Source of the DNA: UBA4416 sp048498515
GTDB taxonomy: Bacteria; Bacteroidota; Bacteroidia; B-17B0; Aurantibacillaceae
Length of the DNA: 64,000 nt
NCBI GenBank assembly: GCA_048498515.1
Contig: JBEHXV010000015.1
Span: forward strand, 1-64,000
Reading direction: 5' to 3'
The position numbers were made by a program, and so were the translations under genes. Position 1 is the first letter of the stretch. Each line of letters begins with the position of its first letter. The notes under the pieces are model-generated. The model saw nothing but the letters and a program-made list of their open reading frames with translations, was not told the DNA's origin and made no database searches. Shown here in pieces: positions 9,228-18,130 of the stretch.

Positions 9228-11330
9228 ATGAAAAAAGCCCTATTCTCCTTTTCAGTTTGCTTATTCGCAGGACTCTTATCTGCACAAGCTCCATCTCAAA
9301 ACCCTTGCCTTTCCGCCAAAATGATGGAAGCCAACTTTCAAAAACATCCCGAATGGCGACAGCAATACAAGGACTATCAACTACAGTTAAACGCTGCTCA
9401 GAATGCGATCGTTAACAATACGCAACGAACGGCAGTAGCTAATTATACCATTCCTGTGGTATTTCACGTCTTACATCAAAACGGTGTTGAGAACATCAGC
9501 GATGCGCAGATCATGGATGCGATGGCCATTCTTAACAGGGATTATAATTTACAAAATACTGATACCTCGGATGTGATCGCACCATTTAAAAATATCATCG
9601 GGAATGCTCACATTACATTCGAACTGGCAAAAATAGATCCCAACGGTAATTGCACCAGCGGTATTGACCGGTTCTATGACCCAAAAACGGCCAGCTGGCC
9701 GGGAAATCTGGCCGATTACATTTATACCTGGGATCCCCAGATGTACCTTAACATTTATGTGGTAAAAGCAATTAATGTGTGGGCCGGTTCCGCTGGCGCT
9801 TATGGCTACGCCAATAATCCGGGAAGCTTCCCAACAAGCTACCGGATGGACGTGGTAGTAATGGTACAAGATGCTGTTGGCAGCATCGGTACGTCTATGC
9901 CGATATACTCCAGGAGTTTAACACATGAAGTTGGGCACTGGCTCAATTTACAACATACCTGGGGCTACCTTACAGATGCCGGTATTACGTGCGGCGACGA
10001 CCAGGTAACAGACACACCGGTTACACAAGGATTTTTTAACTGCCCTACTCAAACGGGCGCGCAGATCTGCACTCCCGGTGTTACCGAAAATTACCAGAAC
10101 TTTATGGACATGACGATCTGCTCTGTCATGTTTACCAACGGGCAGGTAGCGCGCATGACTGCAGCCCTGCAAAGCACAATTTCAGGAAGGAGCAACTTAA
10201 GCAGCCCGGCAAATTTGTTAGCCACTGGCATTAGTCCCGGGGCGCCACCCTGCACACCGGCAGCACACTTCAACGCCAATAAGTTTACCATTTGCGCAGG
10301 CAGTACGATAAACTTTACCGACCTGAGTAATGTAACGGCTCCTACCGGCTGGGCATGGACCTTTGATGGCGGTACGCCAAATGTATCTTCTGCACAAAAT
10401 CCGAGCATTACTTACAATACACCGGGTACTTATTCGGTACAGCTTATTTCGAGCAATGCTGCGGGATCGTCGGCACCTGAAACAAAGCTTAATTACATTA
10501 CGGTTCTTGGAAACGCCATCTCTACCCCTTTAACCGAAGGCTTTGAAACCAACCCGGTGCCAAACTCAACCTGGTCGGTGAGGAGTGACTACTCAAGCAC
10601 CAACTGGCAGCAAACACCACTAAGCGCCGCTACCGGCAGCATGAGTGTGTATGTTGATGCATATGAAGCATTGGAAGCCGGCTCTGTTGTAGAACTGTAT
10701 TCCCCGGTTTATAATTTCAGCGCCATGCCTAACCTTGCCCTTACCTTAAAATGGGCGGGTGCCGAAAGGGACACCAGCACAAACGACTACGATGTTTTCA
10801 GCGTACAATTTTCCACCAACTGTGGGCAAAGCTGGACACCCCGCCTGGTAAAAAACATCAGGACAGTTACCCCTGGCGTAAGCGGTTTGGTAAATGGAAA
10901 TTTTGTGCCAACAGCCGCGCAATTCAAACAGGAAGTAATAACTTTGGGTTCGTTGGCAAACCAGAATAATGTTGTTTTTAAATTAAAGTTTGTAGCAGAG
11001 TCAGGTACCTCCAATAATTTTTACGTAGATGATATTAATTTAACCAGCTCAACCCTCATTAAAGAAGAAGCGCCGGTTTTAAATTTTTCCATCTACCCTA
11101 ACCCGGCTAAAGACAACTTATTTGTGACCTTTGACTTGTTGGAGGAAAAAACGGTTGAAGTACAGTTAAAAGACGTATTGGGAAGAACCGTAAAACAATC
11201 GGCCAAAGAACAAATGGCTTACGGACACAATGAAATGCCTTTTGCAATTAGCGATCTGAGCAGCGGAATTTATTTTGTAAGTGTAAACACCAATGGCACG
11301 GTAACAACCCAAAAGATTGTTATTGAATAG
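9228..11330 (+). CDS. Secreted M43 zinc metalloprotease with PKD and T9SS sorting domain, copy 2
   Basis: A 700-residue paralogue with the same architecture as its neighbours: signal peptide MKKALFSFSVCLFAGLLSAQ, pro-region, catalytic domain with zinc site HEVGHWLNLQH, PKD domain, jelly-roll-like domain and a type A sorting domain ending QKIVIE. Differences from copy 1 concentrate in the catalytic-domain segment before the zinc site (the 'INVWAGSAGAYGYANNPG' region), a likely substrate-cleft loop. The last ~110 bases of the gene and the start of the 3' flank are virtually identical to those of copy 1. The start is the ATG opening the signal peptide. It should be secreted by T9SS and cleaved after sorting. 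Confidence 0.92.
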   Translation: MKKALFSFSVCLFAGLLSAQAPSQNPCLSAKMMEANFQKHPEWRQQYKDYQLQLNAAQNAIVNNTQRTAVANYTIPVVFHVLHQNGVENISDAQIMDAMAILNRDYNLQNTDTSDVIAPFKNIIGNAHITFELAKIDPNGNCTSGIDRFYDPKTASWPGNLADYIYTWDPQMYLNIYVVKAINVWAGSAGAYGYANNPGSFPTSYRMDVVVMVQDAVGSIGTSMPIYSRSLTHEVGHWLNLQHTWGYLTDAGITCGDDQVTDTPVTQGFFNCPTQTGAQICTPGVTENYQNFMDMTICSVMFTNGQVARMTAALQSTISGRSNLSSPANLLATGISPGAPPCTPAAHFNANKFTICAGSTINFTDLSNVTAPTGWAWTFDGGTPNVSSAQNPSITYNTPGTYSVQLISSNAAGSSAPETKLNYITVLGNAISTPLTEGFETNPVPNSTWSVRSDYSSTNWQQTPLSAATGSMSVYVDAYEALEAGSVVELYSPVYNFSAMPNLALTLKWAGAERDTSTNDYDVFSVQFSTNCGQSWTPRLVKNIRTVTPGVSGLVNGNFVPTAAQFKQEVITLGSLANQNNVVFKLKFVAESGTSNNFYVDDINLTSSTLIKEEAPVLNFSIYPNPAKDNLFVTFDLLEEKTVEVQLKDVLGRTVKQSAKEQMAYGHNEMPFAISDLSSGIYFVSVNTNGTVTTQKIVIE

Positions 11331-11342
11331 TTTTTAGTGTCA

Positions 11343-11367
11343 TCAGGTAACGACCTGAGGCATTTTT
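11343..11367 (+). terminator. Hairpin plus T-run after protease copy 2
   Basis: The perfect 6-bp stem tcaggt-aacg-acctga is followed by ggcattttt, 12 bp after the stop of copy 2. Moderate support for an intrinsic terminator, which would make copy 3 depend on its own promoter. Confidence 0.5.
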
Positions 11368-11439
11368 GGAGCTGCCATGTAAATCCTGTCTTATTTATTG
11401 AACTTTACCGTTTCAAAAAGGCTTTTGGAAAAGTGGTTT

Positions 11440-11465
11440 TATGTTTGTATCTTAGGGATACTAAG
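11440..11465 (+). promoter_or_regulatory. Promoter -7 box and 5' leader hairpin of protease copy 3
   Basis: TATGTTTG (11440-11447) and the hairpin cttag-ggata-ctaag (11451-11465) repeat the arrangement before copy 2. The whole region from about 11385 to the ATG at 11475 is a near-duplicate of the copy 2 promoter region (about 9140-9228). Confidence 0.5.
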
Positions 11466-11474
11466 CCGATCCAC

Positions 11475-13610
11475 ATGAAAAAAGCCCTGTTCTCCTTTTC
11501 AGTTTGCTTATTCGCAGGACTCTTATCTGCACAAGCTCCATCCCAAAGCCCTTGCCTTTCCACCAAAATGATGGAAGCCAACTTTCAAAAACATCCTGAA
11601 CTGCGACAGCAATACAAGAGCTGTCAGACACAGCTAAATCCGGCGCAGAATGCGATGGTTAACACTCCACAACGAACGGCAGTGGCTAATTATACTATTC
11701 CTGTGGTATTTCATATCTTACATCAAAACGGTGTTGAGAACATCAGCGATGCGCAGATCATGGATGCGATGGCGATCCTTAACAGGGATTATAATTTACA
11801 AAACACCGATACCTCGGATGTGATCACGCCATTTAAAAATATCATCGGGAATGCTCACATTACATTCGAACTGGCAAAAATAGATCCTAATGGTCATTGC
11901 ACCAGCGGTATTGACCGGTTCTATGATCCGAAAACAGCAAACTGGCAGGAAAATCCATCCGATTACATTTATACATGGGATCCGCAGATGTACCTGAATA
12001 TATATGTCGTAAAAGGAATTGGAATGCCCCATATTGGCACTACCCGTACTTCTTGTACCAACGGTTTTACTTATTTGGCGGGAACATTACCGACAAGTGA
12101 CCGAATGGATGCAGTGGTTATTGTACACGGCTGTATTGGCAGTATTGGTACCTCAATTCCCTTAACCTCAAGAGCTTTAACACATGAAGTTGGACACTGG
12201 TTAAATTTACAACATACCTGGGGCTTAGGCTCTAATGTTGGCTGGTGGCCTAACACAGGTCCTGGCTTCGCCTGCGGTGATGACCAGGTAACGGATACCC
12301 CGATTACAAAAGGTTTTTACAACTGCACTACCGAAGCCGCTTCTCAAGTCTGCACTCCCGGTATTCCAGAAAACTACCAGAACTTTATGGACGAATCGTA
12401 TTGCCGTTTGATGTTTACCAATGGGCAGGTAGCAAGAATGGCGGCTGCCTTGCAAAGCACGATTTCGGGAAGGAATAATATAAGCAGTCCTTCGAATTTA
12501 GCCATTACGGGCGTCAGCCCTGTTACTCCTTGTGCTCCATTAGCACTCTTTACAGCAAATAAGTTAACCATTTGTGCGGGTAGTACAATCAACTTTACCG
12601 ATATGAGCAATGGGGCCACTTCTACAGGCTGGGCATGGACCTTTGACGGCGGCTTACCTAATACATCAGCAGCGCAAAACCCAAGTATTACTTACAATAC
12701 ACCGGGTACGTATTCGGTGCAGTTAGTTTCAAGCAATACGGTCGGATCATCGGCACCTGAGGTAAAACTCAATTACATTACAGTTTTACCAAGTCCCATC
12801 TCTACGCCTTTAGCCGAAGGTTTTGAAACCAGCGCGGTACCAAACGCCACCTGGTCGGTTAGAAATGATTTTTCAAGTACCAACTGGGAGCAAACCGCAT
12901 TAAGTTACGCTACAGGCAGTAAAAGTGTGTATATTGATGAATCGGTATCGCGAGGTTCTATTGTAGAATTGTATTCTCCAACCTATAACTTCAGCGCTAT
13001 GCCAAACCTGGCCCTGACCTTAAAATGGGCAGGCGCCGAAAGAGATACTAATACTACAGACTACGATATTTTCAGTGTACAATTTTCTACCAATTGCGGT
13101 TTAACCTGGACTCCCCGTGTAACAAGAAACATAAAATCCGGTACAACCGGGCTAAGTGGCTTCGTTAATGGCAGTTTTGTTCCTACGCCGTCGCAATTCA
13201 AACAGGAAGTAGTGCCACTGGCGGGTGTTGGATTAACCAACGCTACTAACGTTCTTTTTAAACTGAAATTTACAGCTGAGTCCGGAAAATCTAATAATTT
13301 TTATGTGGATGATATTAACTTAACCAGTTCGACCTTTATTAAAGAAGATGACCCGGTTTTAAATTTTTCCATTTACCCTAACCCGGCTAAGGATAATTTA
13401 TTGGTAACGTTTGATCTGCTGGAAGAAAAATTAGTTGAAGTACAGTTAAAAGACGTATTGGGAAGAACCGTAAAACAATCGGCCAAAGAAAACATGGCTT
13501 ACGGATACCATGAAATGCCTTTTGCAATCAGCGACCTGAGCAGTGGAATTTATTTTGTAAGCATAAACACTAACGGAACTGTAACGACGCAAAAGATCGT
13601 GATTGAATAA
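11475..13610 (+). CDS. Secreted M43 zinc metalloprotease with PKD and T9SS sorting domain, copy 3
   Basis: The third paralogue, 711 residues, with a signal peptide identical to copy 2, zinc site HEVGHWLNLQH, PKD, jelly-roll-like and type A sorting domains. It carries two insertions relative to copy 1: one before the zinc site (the 'GMPHIGTTRTSCTNGF' region, adding a Cys) and one after it ('GLGSNVGWWPNTGPGF'). Both are next to the active site and may alter specificity. The ATG at 11475 opens the signal peptide; the upstream in-frame extension is duplicated promoter sequence, not coding. The next gene is convergent. Confidence 0.92.
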   Translation: MKKALFSFSVCLFAGLLSAQAPSQSPCLSTKMMEANFQKHPELRQQYKSCQTQLNPAQNAMVNTPQRTAVANYTIPVVFHILHQNGVENISDAQIMDAMAILNRDYNLQNTDTSDVITPFKNIIGNAHITFELAKIDPNGHCTSGIDRFYDPKTANWQENPSDYIYTWDPQMYLNIYVVKGIGMPHIGTTRTSCTNGFTYLAGTLPTSDRMDAVVIVHGCIGSIGTSIPLTSRALTHEVGHWLNLQHTWGLGSNVGWWPNTGPGFACGDDQVTDTPITKGFYNCTTEAASQVCTPGIPENYQNFMDESYCRLMFTNGQVARMAAALQSTISGRNNISSPSNLAITGVSPVTPCAPLALFTANKLTICAGSTINFTDMSNGATSTGWAWTFDGGLPNTSAAQNPSITYNTPGTYSVQLVSSNTVGSSAPEVKLNYITVLPSPISTPLAEGFETSAVPNATWSVRNDFSSTNWEQTALSYATGSKSVYIDESVSRGSIVELYSPTYNFSAMPNLALTLKWAGAERDTNTTDYDIFSVQFSTNCGLTWTPRVTRNIKSGTTGLSGFVNGSFVPTPSQFKQEVVPLAGVGLTNATNVLFKLKFTAESGKSNNFYVDDINLTSSTFIKEDDPVLNFSIYPNPAKDNLLVTFDLLEEKLVEVQLKDVLGRTVKQSAKENMAYGYHEMPFAISDLSSGIYFVSINTNGTVTTQKIVIE

Positions 13611-13679
13611 ATCTCGTTATAGAAACACTGAGAGGCAAACAAGTTGAGCAGTATAAACTACTGCTTACTGCCCACTGTT

Positions 13680-15419
13680 TTACTTTCTGTCCCCCATTCT
13701 CCGGTAAAAAATAAAACCGTTTTTCTTAAACAGTACTTCCAGTTGCGGGCAATCGCGTTTTACTACTTCTTCGTCCGTTATTTTCGCCACAAAACAGGCT
13801 TGCTTTTTCCCATAACCATCGAGTAACCAATACGTATGAATCAGTCCGTAGGACACTTCTACATTGATGTTTTGCGATTCAAATTCGGCACGTCGCCTTT
13901 CAATGTAATTGCTGAACGTTGTATCGGTTTTTAGCGACTTGTCTACATTGCCATAAAATAAGGTCGCATAGCTTTTAAATCCTATGGTCTCCACATTGAT
14001 GTCGTTTTTGGCACAATGCTTATAAAAATCAATAGCGGCGTGTTGGGTATACTCTTCCGCTTTGGGAGCAATAACCATAATTAAGGCGCAAGTGGTAAAC
14101 AGGGATGTGGCAAAGATCCAGTAAATGAATTTAAATTGTTGGCGTTTGATCCTGTAAAGACTGTATAAGGTTATCGCTAAAAATAAAAAGCCAACGAGCC
14201 ATTCAAACCCGCTCCAGTATACCGTGGCTTTTAAATTTTCAACGGCAAAGGGATCGGCAATAAGGTTTGACGATAGAAGCCATGGTTTCACAAAAGGGAT
14301 GCAGGCTACTAAAATAAATGCCGCTCCCATGAGCGAGGTAATGATGATAAAAGAAATCTGCAGCCAGCGCTTCCATGCAAACTCATGGGTCATTAATTTT
14401 TGAATACCGTAAGTTGCCAGGTAGGTTAACGGAAAGTAGCACAAAGATGAATAATGTACAATCTTTGTTTTCACTATGATCGAATACAAAATGAACACCA
14501 TCCAAAACAAACTCATCATCCAGCGTTTAGTGTGTTTTTGAAAAGGCGTGTCCTGTGAAGAACGTTTATGCGCTAAAATTAAAAACAAGGAAGAAGGAAA
14601 ACAACCTATTAACAATACTACCAAATGGTAAATATAAGGTCCGCCATGATCGCTGTCCTCTGTTAAAACCAAACGTGCCTGGTAATCAATAAATTCTTTA
14701 ATTACGTGGCTGTTGCCTTTCATTATCTCAATGGCAAACCAGCTGAAACCTGTAATTAAAAAGGCAGCAAAAAAGGCGATCAAAAATTTGGCAGAAGATA
14801 TTTTTTTAAAACGTCCCCATACAAAAAAGAAGGTTACCGCTAAGCCAACTAAAATTAATGCCGCCGGTCCTTTGGTAAGCAAGGCCAGGCCTAAAAAGAA
14901 ACCGGCCAGCAAAGCCGTTCTGTAACCATAATTTCCAACAGGATTATTGGTATGCTGAATTAAATTGTAAACTGAGATGTAAATAAACAGGTTGAACCAG
15001 GGATCGATGATGCCGCTTTTAAAGAACAAATGGGGCAATAAGGTTGCTGCATAAACAAATGCCCAAAGCAGACCAAAGCGACGGTCATTGAGCTCCTTCC
15101 CGGTTTTATAAAGCACCAGTAAGGTAATCACGCCACATAAAGCATTGGGAAAACGGGCTGCAAATTCATTAATGCCAAACACATTCATGCTCAAAGCCTG
15201 CAACCAGATGAACAGAGGCGGTTTTTCCCAAAAGGGATGAAAATACAGCTGTACATCGGAGTAGTTGTTGGAAGCAATCATTTCGCGCGCGCATTCAGCA
15301 AAGTTGATCTCATCCCAATCAAACAAAGGCATATTGCCAATGAAAGGAATGAACAGCAGGGAAGCTACGCATACAATAAATGCGTAAGCCTTTGCATCGG
15401 TATTTAAAAGCTTATACAT
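13680..15419 (-). CDS. GT39/ArnT-like GT-C membrane glycosyltransferase
   Basis: A 579-residue polytopic inner-membrane protein. TM1 is followed by the periplasmic 'FDWDEINFAECAREM' loop with the Asp-Glu pair typical of GT-C enzymes (PMT/ArnT family), then about 10-12 further hydrophobic segments. A soluble C-terminal region (from about residue 430) contains 'HAAIDFYKHC'. The family transfers sugars from polyprenyl-phosphate donors to lipid A, other lipids or proteins on the periplasmic side; the acceptor is unknown. The ATG at 15419 is preferred over an upstream TTG and overlaps the PAP2 stop by 8 bp, indicating translational coupling. The PAP2 partner suggests coupling to recycling or dephosphorylation of a polyprenyl lipid. 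Confidence 0.85.
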   Translation of the reverse strand: MYKLLNTDAKAYAFIVCVASLLFIPFIGNMPLFDWDEINFAECAREMIASNNYSDVQLYFHPFWEKPPLFIWLQALSMNVFGINEFAARFPNALCGVITLLVLYKTGKELNDRRFGLLWAFVYAATLLPHLFFKSGIIDPWFNLFIYISVYNLIQHTNNPVGNYGYRTALLAGFFLGLALLTKGPAALILVGLAVTFFFVWGRFKKISSAKFLIAFFAAFLITGFSWFAIEIMKGNSHVIKEFIDYQARLVLTEDSDHGGPYIYHLVVLLIGCFPSSLFLILAHKRSSQDTPFQKHTKRWMMSLFWMVFILYSIIVKTKIVHYSSLCYFPLTYLATYGIQKLMTHEFAWKRWLQISFIIITSLMGAAFILVACIPFVKPWLLSSNLIADPFAVENLKATVYWSGFEWLVGFLFLAITLYSLYRIKRQQFKFIYWIFATSLFTTCALIMVIAPKAEEYTQHAAIDFYKHCAKNDINVETIGFKSYATLFYGNVDKSLKTDTTFSNYIERRRAEFESQNINVEVSYGLIHTYWLLDGYGKKQACFVAKITDEEVVKRDCPQLEVLFKKNGFIFYRRMGDRK

Positions 15420-16086
15420 TCTTTTTTTTACTGGCAAACAATTGAGGTAAGGTTATTTCCAGCTTTTGTGAGGCTGGCTTTACATAAAACACAAAGTAAC
15501 ACAAAACAGCAAAGCTTACACCAATAATGGACCCGATGTAAATATCAACCAACCAGTGTTGCGAAATGTAGGTGCGGCTAAATGCTGCCGTACAGGCCGT
15601 TAACAAGTACAGGAATTTAAGCGCATGATTCTTTGTCATAAAAATGAGGGTAAAGAAAATAGCGAAAGCAGAAGTGGAATGCCCGCTGGGGAACGAGTTA
15701 TTGCTCAGGATCTCAACACCATCAATCAGGTTCAGGTCTTCGCGCTTGTAAAAATGAAACAGGAAATAAGGCCTGTAATAATCGGCATAAAAAAAGTTCT
15801 TCAATACCGTAGTTACCAGGGCCGAGCTAAGGTATGCCAGTAACAAAAAAGTTGCTTTGCGCATGTTCACAAATAAAAACACAAACACCAGGATCACGGC
15901 AAACACGCCATCGCCAATATGCGTCACGTATTTAAAGAAAGTGGAAATCTTCCCGTTCTCCACATGTTTGTTTATGAAGCGATGAATTTCGAACTTATCC
16001 ACATGCAGCAACACATAACCCAAATAAGCAATGAGCAAAAGGTACAATACCAGGTAGACGCTATTTTGTTTCAAAAAGGTTTTCAC
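15412..16086 (-). CDS. PAP2-family membrane phosphatase
   Basis: A 224-residue membrane protein with about six TM segments and the three-part PAP2 signature: K...RP in 'KNFFYADYYRPYF', the PSGH motif in 'SFPSGHSTSAFA', and SRxYxxxHWxxD in 'SRTYISQHWLVDIYIG'. All catalytic residues (two His, Ser, two Arg, Lys, Asp) are present. Family members dephosphorylate lipid phosphates such as undecaprenyl pyrophosphate, phosphatidate or lipid A. It sits between a secreted protein gene (2 bp upstream) and a GT-C transferase (8 bp overlap), forming one operon. A role in envelope lipid-linked sugar metabolism is inferred from that context. Confidence 0.9.
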   Translation of the reverse strand: MKTFLKQNSVYLVLYLLLIAYLGYVLLHVDKFEIHRFINKHVENGKISTFFKYVTHIGDGVFAVILVFVFLFVNMRKATFLLLAYLSSALVTTVLKNFFYADYYRPYFLFHFYKREDLNLIDGVEILSNNSFPSGHSTSAFAIFFTLIFMTKNHALKFLYLLTACTAAFSRTYISQHWLVDIYIGSIIGVSFAVLCYFVFYVKPASQKLEITLPQLFASKKKNV

Positions 16087-16088
16087 GG

Positions 16089-16754
16089 CTATTGCTTGAG
16101 GGTGGTGTCTTTTGGTTTATCGGCAGCCTGTATGGGCGGCGTGACTTTGATGACCGTTTTAAAAGGTTTGTCGCTGGCCGCAATTTCGCAGGAGGTAACA
16201 ATGGTTTGTTTGGTTACTTTCATCATGCATTCGGTGGGCTGCACATAAATTTTTTTCACCGTGCTGTCGGGCAAGGTAAAGGTCATGTCGGTGGCAAAGC
16301 TCTTGGGGCCTTCAAACACAAAAGGGTCTTTAAAATGTTCTTCGAGGTGAATATCCTTAATGTGCAGTTTTTTGCCAAGCACCATGGTGTACAATTCGAA
16401 AATAGCGCGGGTAATGCGAATGCTGATCTGGTTTTTCTTGTTATCATAAGCAATCTTCACATTGCCTATTACCTTGGTTTTATAGTTAAAAGGCCCCACA
16501 TCCACCTTGGCATCGCAGGTAAAATCGCTGCTATCAGGTTTCAGGTTAATTTTGGGGTTAACAACGGTCCAGGTATAAGTGCCTTTAATAAGCAACACTT
16601 CATAATCGTTCTTGCCCGAGATCTCGCCAATGGCGGTAAACACTTTATTGATCGTTTCTTCGTGCAACACCACTGCAAAATCATTATAAACCTGGCTTTT
16701 AACCACCGGGGAAAACAGGGTTAAAAAAAGAAGAAGAAGTTTATTAAATTGCAT
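16089..16754 (-). CDS. Secreted/periplasmic protein of unknown function
   Basis: A 221-residue protein with a signal peptide (MQFNKLLLLFLTLFSPVVKSQ) and a beta-rich soluble domain that alternates hydrophobic and polar residues and ends in a charged, Pro/Lys-rich tail. I recognise no family motif; it could be a lipid-binding or envelope chaperone-like fold, but nothing in the sequence decides this. The ATG at 16754 is preferred to an upstream TTG. It is the first gene of the three-gene operon with PAP2 and GT39. A TACATTTG box on the minus strand at about 16766-16759 ends only about 4 bases before the ATG, suggesting a very short or absent leader. Confidence 0.7.
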   Translation of the reverse strand: MQFNKLLLLFLTLFSPVVKSQVYNDFAVVLHEETINKVFTAIGEISGKNDYEVLLIKGTYTWTVVNPKINLKPDSSDFTCDAKVDVGPFNYKTKVIGNVKIAYDNKKNQISIRITRAIFELYTMVLGKKLHIKDIHLEEHFKDPFVFEGPKSFATDMTFTLPDSTVKKIYVQPTECMMKVTKQTIVTSCEIAASDKPFKTVIKVTPPIQAADKPKDTTLKQ

Positions 16755-16851
16755 CCTACAAATGTATAATTTTGACAATCACTATATTTGATAAAAATAA
16801 AAAACTATTAAAACCTGACACCATTTATTCGTCTTTTTTAACTTAAAAATT

Positions 16852-18126
16852 ATGACTATAAAAGCCAACGATCCTTCACTTACTTCATGGATAGAGGTAG
16901 ATGCCAATTCCGATTTTCCGATCCAGAACCTGCCTTTTGGCATTTATGCAGATACCACTGTAAAGCACCACGCCTGCTCTGCCATTGGCAATTATATCAT
17001 CGACCTGGGCGAGCTTTCAAAAGCCGGTTTGCTAAAGGGAATTAATATCCCCCAGGAAGTGCTGGAATTACCCCAATTGAACGAGCTGATCGCCCTGGGT
17101 AAGGAAACCACGCGTTCCCTCCGCGACCGTCTGTCTGACTTACTGGAAAAGGGTAATAAAGAATTGCAGGACAACAAAGGCCTGTTCAATACCATATTCA
17201 AAAAGCAAAACGCGGTAAATATGCTCTTGCCGGTAAAAGTGGGCGATTATACCGATTTTTACAGTTCCATTGACCATGCCATTAACATTGGCACCATGAT
17301 CCGTGATCCTAAAAATGCGCTGATGCCCAACTGGAAACATTTGCCGGTGGGCTACCATGGCCGCGCCTCGAGCATTTGCGTGAGCGGACATTCGTTTCAT
17401 CGCCCAAAAGGGCAACAGAAACCAGCCGATGCGGAATTGCCTGTGTATGGTCCGAGCAAATTACTGGACATTGAACTGGAAACGGCCTTTATCATTGGCA
17501 AAAGCACTCAACTGGGAGAAACTGTAAGCACCGATAAAGCCGACGATTACATTTTTGGCATGGTGTTGTTTAACGACTGGAGCGCCCGCGACATCCAAAC
17601 CTGGGAATATGTGCCACTGGGGCCATTCCTGGCCAAAAACTTTGCCTCTACCGTATCACCCTGGATTGTGACCTTGGATGCCCTGGAGCCATTTAGAACG
17701 AAAGGCTATGAGCAGGAGCCAAAAGTATTGCCTTACCTGCAGTACAGTGGCGACCGCAACCTGGATATAAAGTTAGATGTATTCTTAGTTCCTGAGAACG
17801 GTGAAGAGAACAAGATCTGCTCTTCCAACTACAAATATATGTATTGGACCATGGAGCAACAATTGGCGCACCACACCGTAAACGGCTGCAACATTAACGT
17901 AGGCGACATGATGGCCAGCGGTACCATTAGCGGCCCCGAGCCACAGGAATACGGTAGCATGATGGAACTCACCTGGCGCGGCACCAAACCCATGACCTTA
18001 AAAGACGGCAGCGAACGCAAGTTTGTGAACGATAACGACACCATCATCATTCGCGGGCATTGCCAGAATGATAAGGTACGTTTGGGCTTTGGAGAGTGTA
18101 AGGCGAAGTTGTTGCCGGCTAATTAG
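16852..18126 (+). CDS. fahA: Fumarylacetoacetase
   Basis: A 424-residue enzyme, the usual two-domain FAH length, hydrolysing 4-fumarylacetoacetate to fumarate and acetoacetate, the last step of tyrosine catabolism. Seen are the N-terminal domain opening 'FPIQNLPFGIY', the metal and catalytic region 'DYTDFYSS..HA' with 'LPVGYHGRASS', the acidic metal ligands in 'DIELETAFIIG' and 'FNDWSARDIQTWEYVPLGPF', and the C-terminal 'GDMMASGTISGPEP'. All are intact. No other tyrosine-degradation gene is nearby. A TATATTTG box at about 16783-16790 is a candidate promoter. Confidence 0.96.
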   Translation: MTIKANDPSLTSWIEVDANSDFPIQNLPFGIYADTTVKHHACSAIGNYIIDLGELSKAGLLKGINIPQEVLELPQLNELIALGKETTRSLRDRLSDLLEKGNKELQDNKGLFNTIFKKQNAVNMLLPVKVGDYTDFYSSIDHAINIGTMIRDPKNALMPNWKHLPVGYHGRASSICVSGHSFHRPKGQQKPADAELPVYGPSKLLDIELETAFIIGKSTQLGETVSTDKADDYIFGMVLFNDWSARDIQTWEYVPLGPFLAKNFASTVSPWIVTLDALEPFRTKGYEQEPKVLPYLQYSGDRNLDIKLDVFLVPENGEENKICSSNYKYMYWTMEQQLAHHTVNGCNINVGDMMASGTISGPEPQEYGSMMELTWRGTKPMTLKDGSERKFVNDNDTIIIRGHCQNDKVRLGFGECKAKLLPAN

Positions 18127-18130
18127 AAAA

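Noticed and set aside
16092..16724. 210-aa plus-strand frame opposite the secreted protein gene
   Set aside because: It is an antisense shadow: the minus-strand gene has a signal peptide, operon position and sensible codon use, while the plus frame is a low-complexity His/Phe/Gly-rich product.
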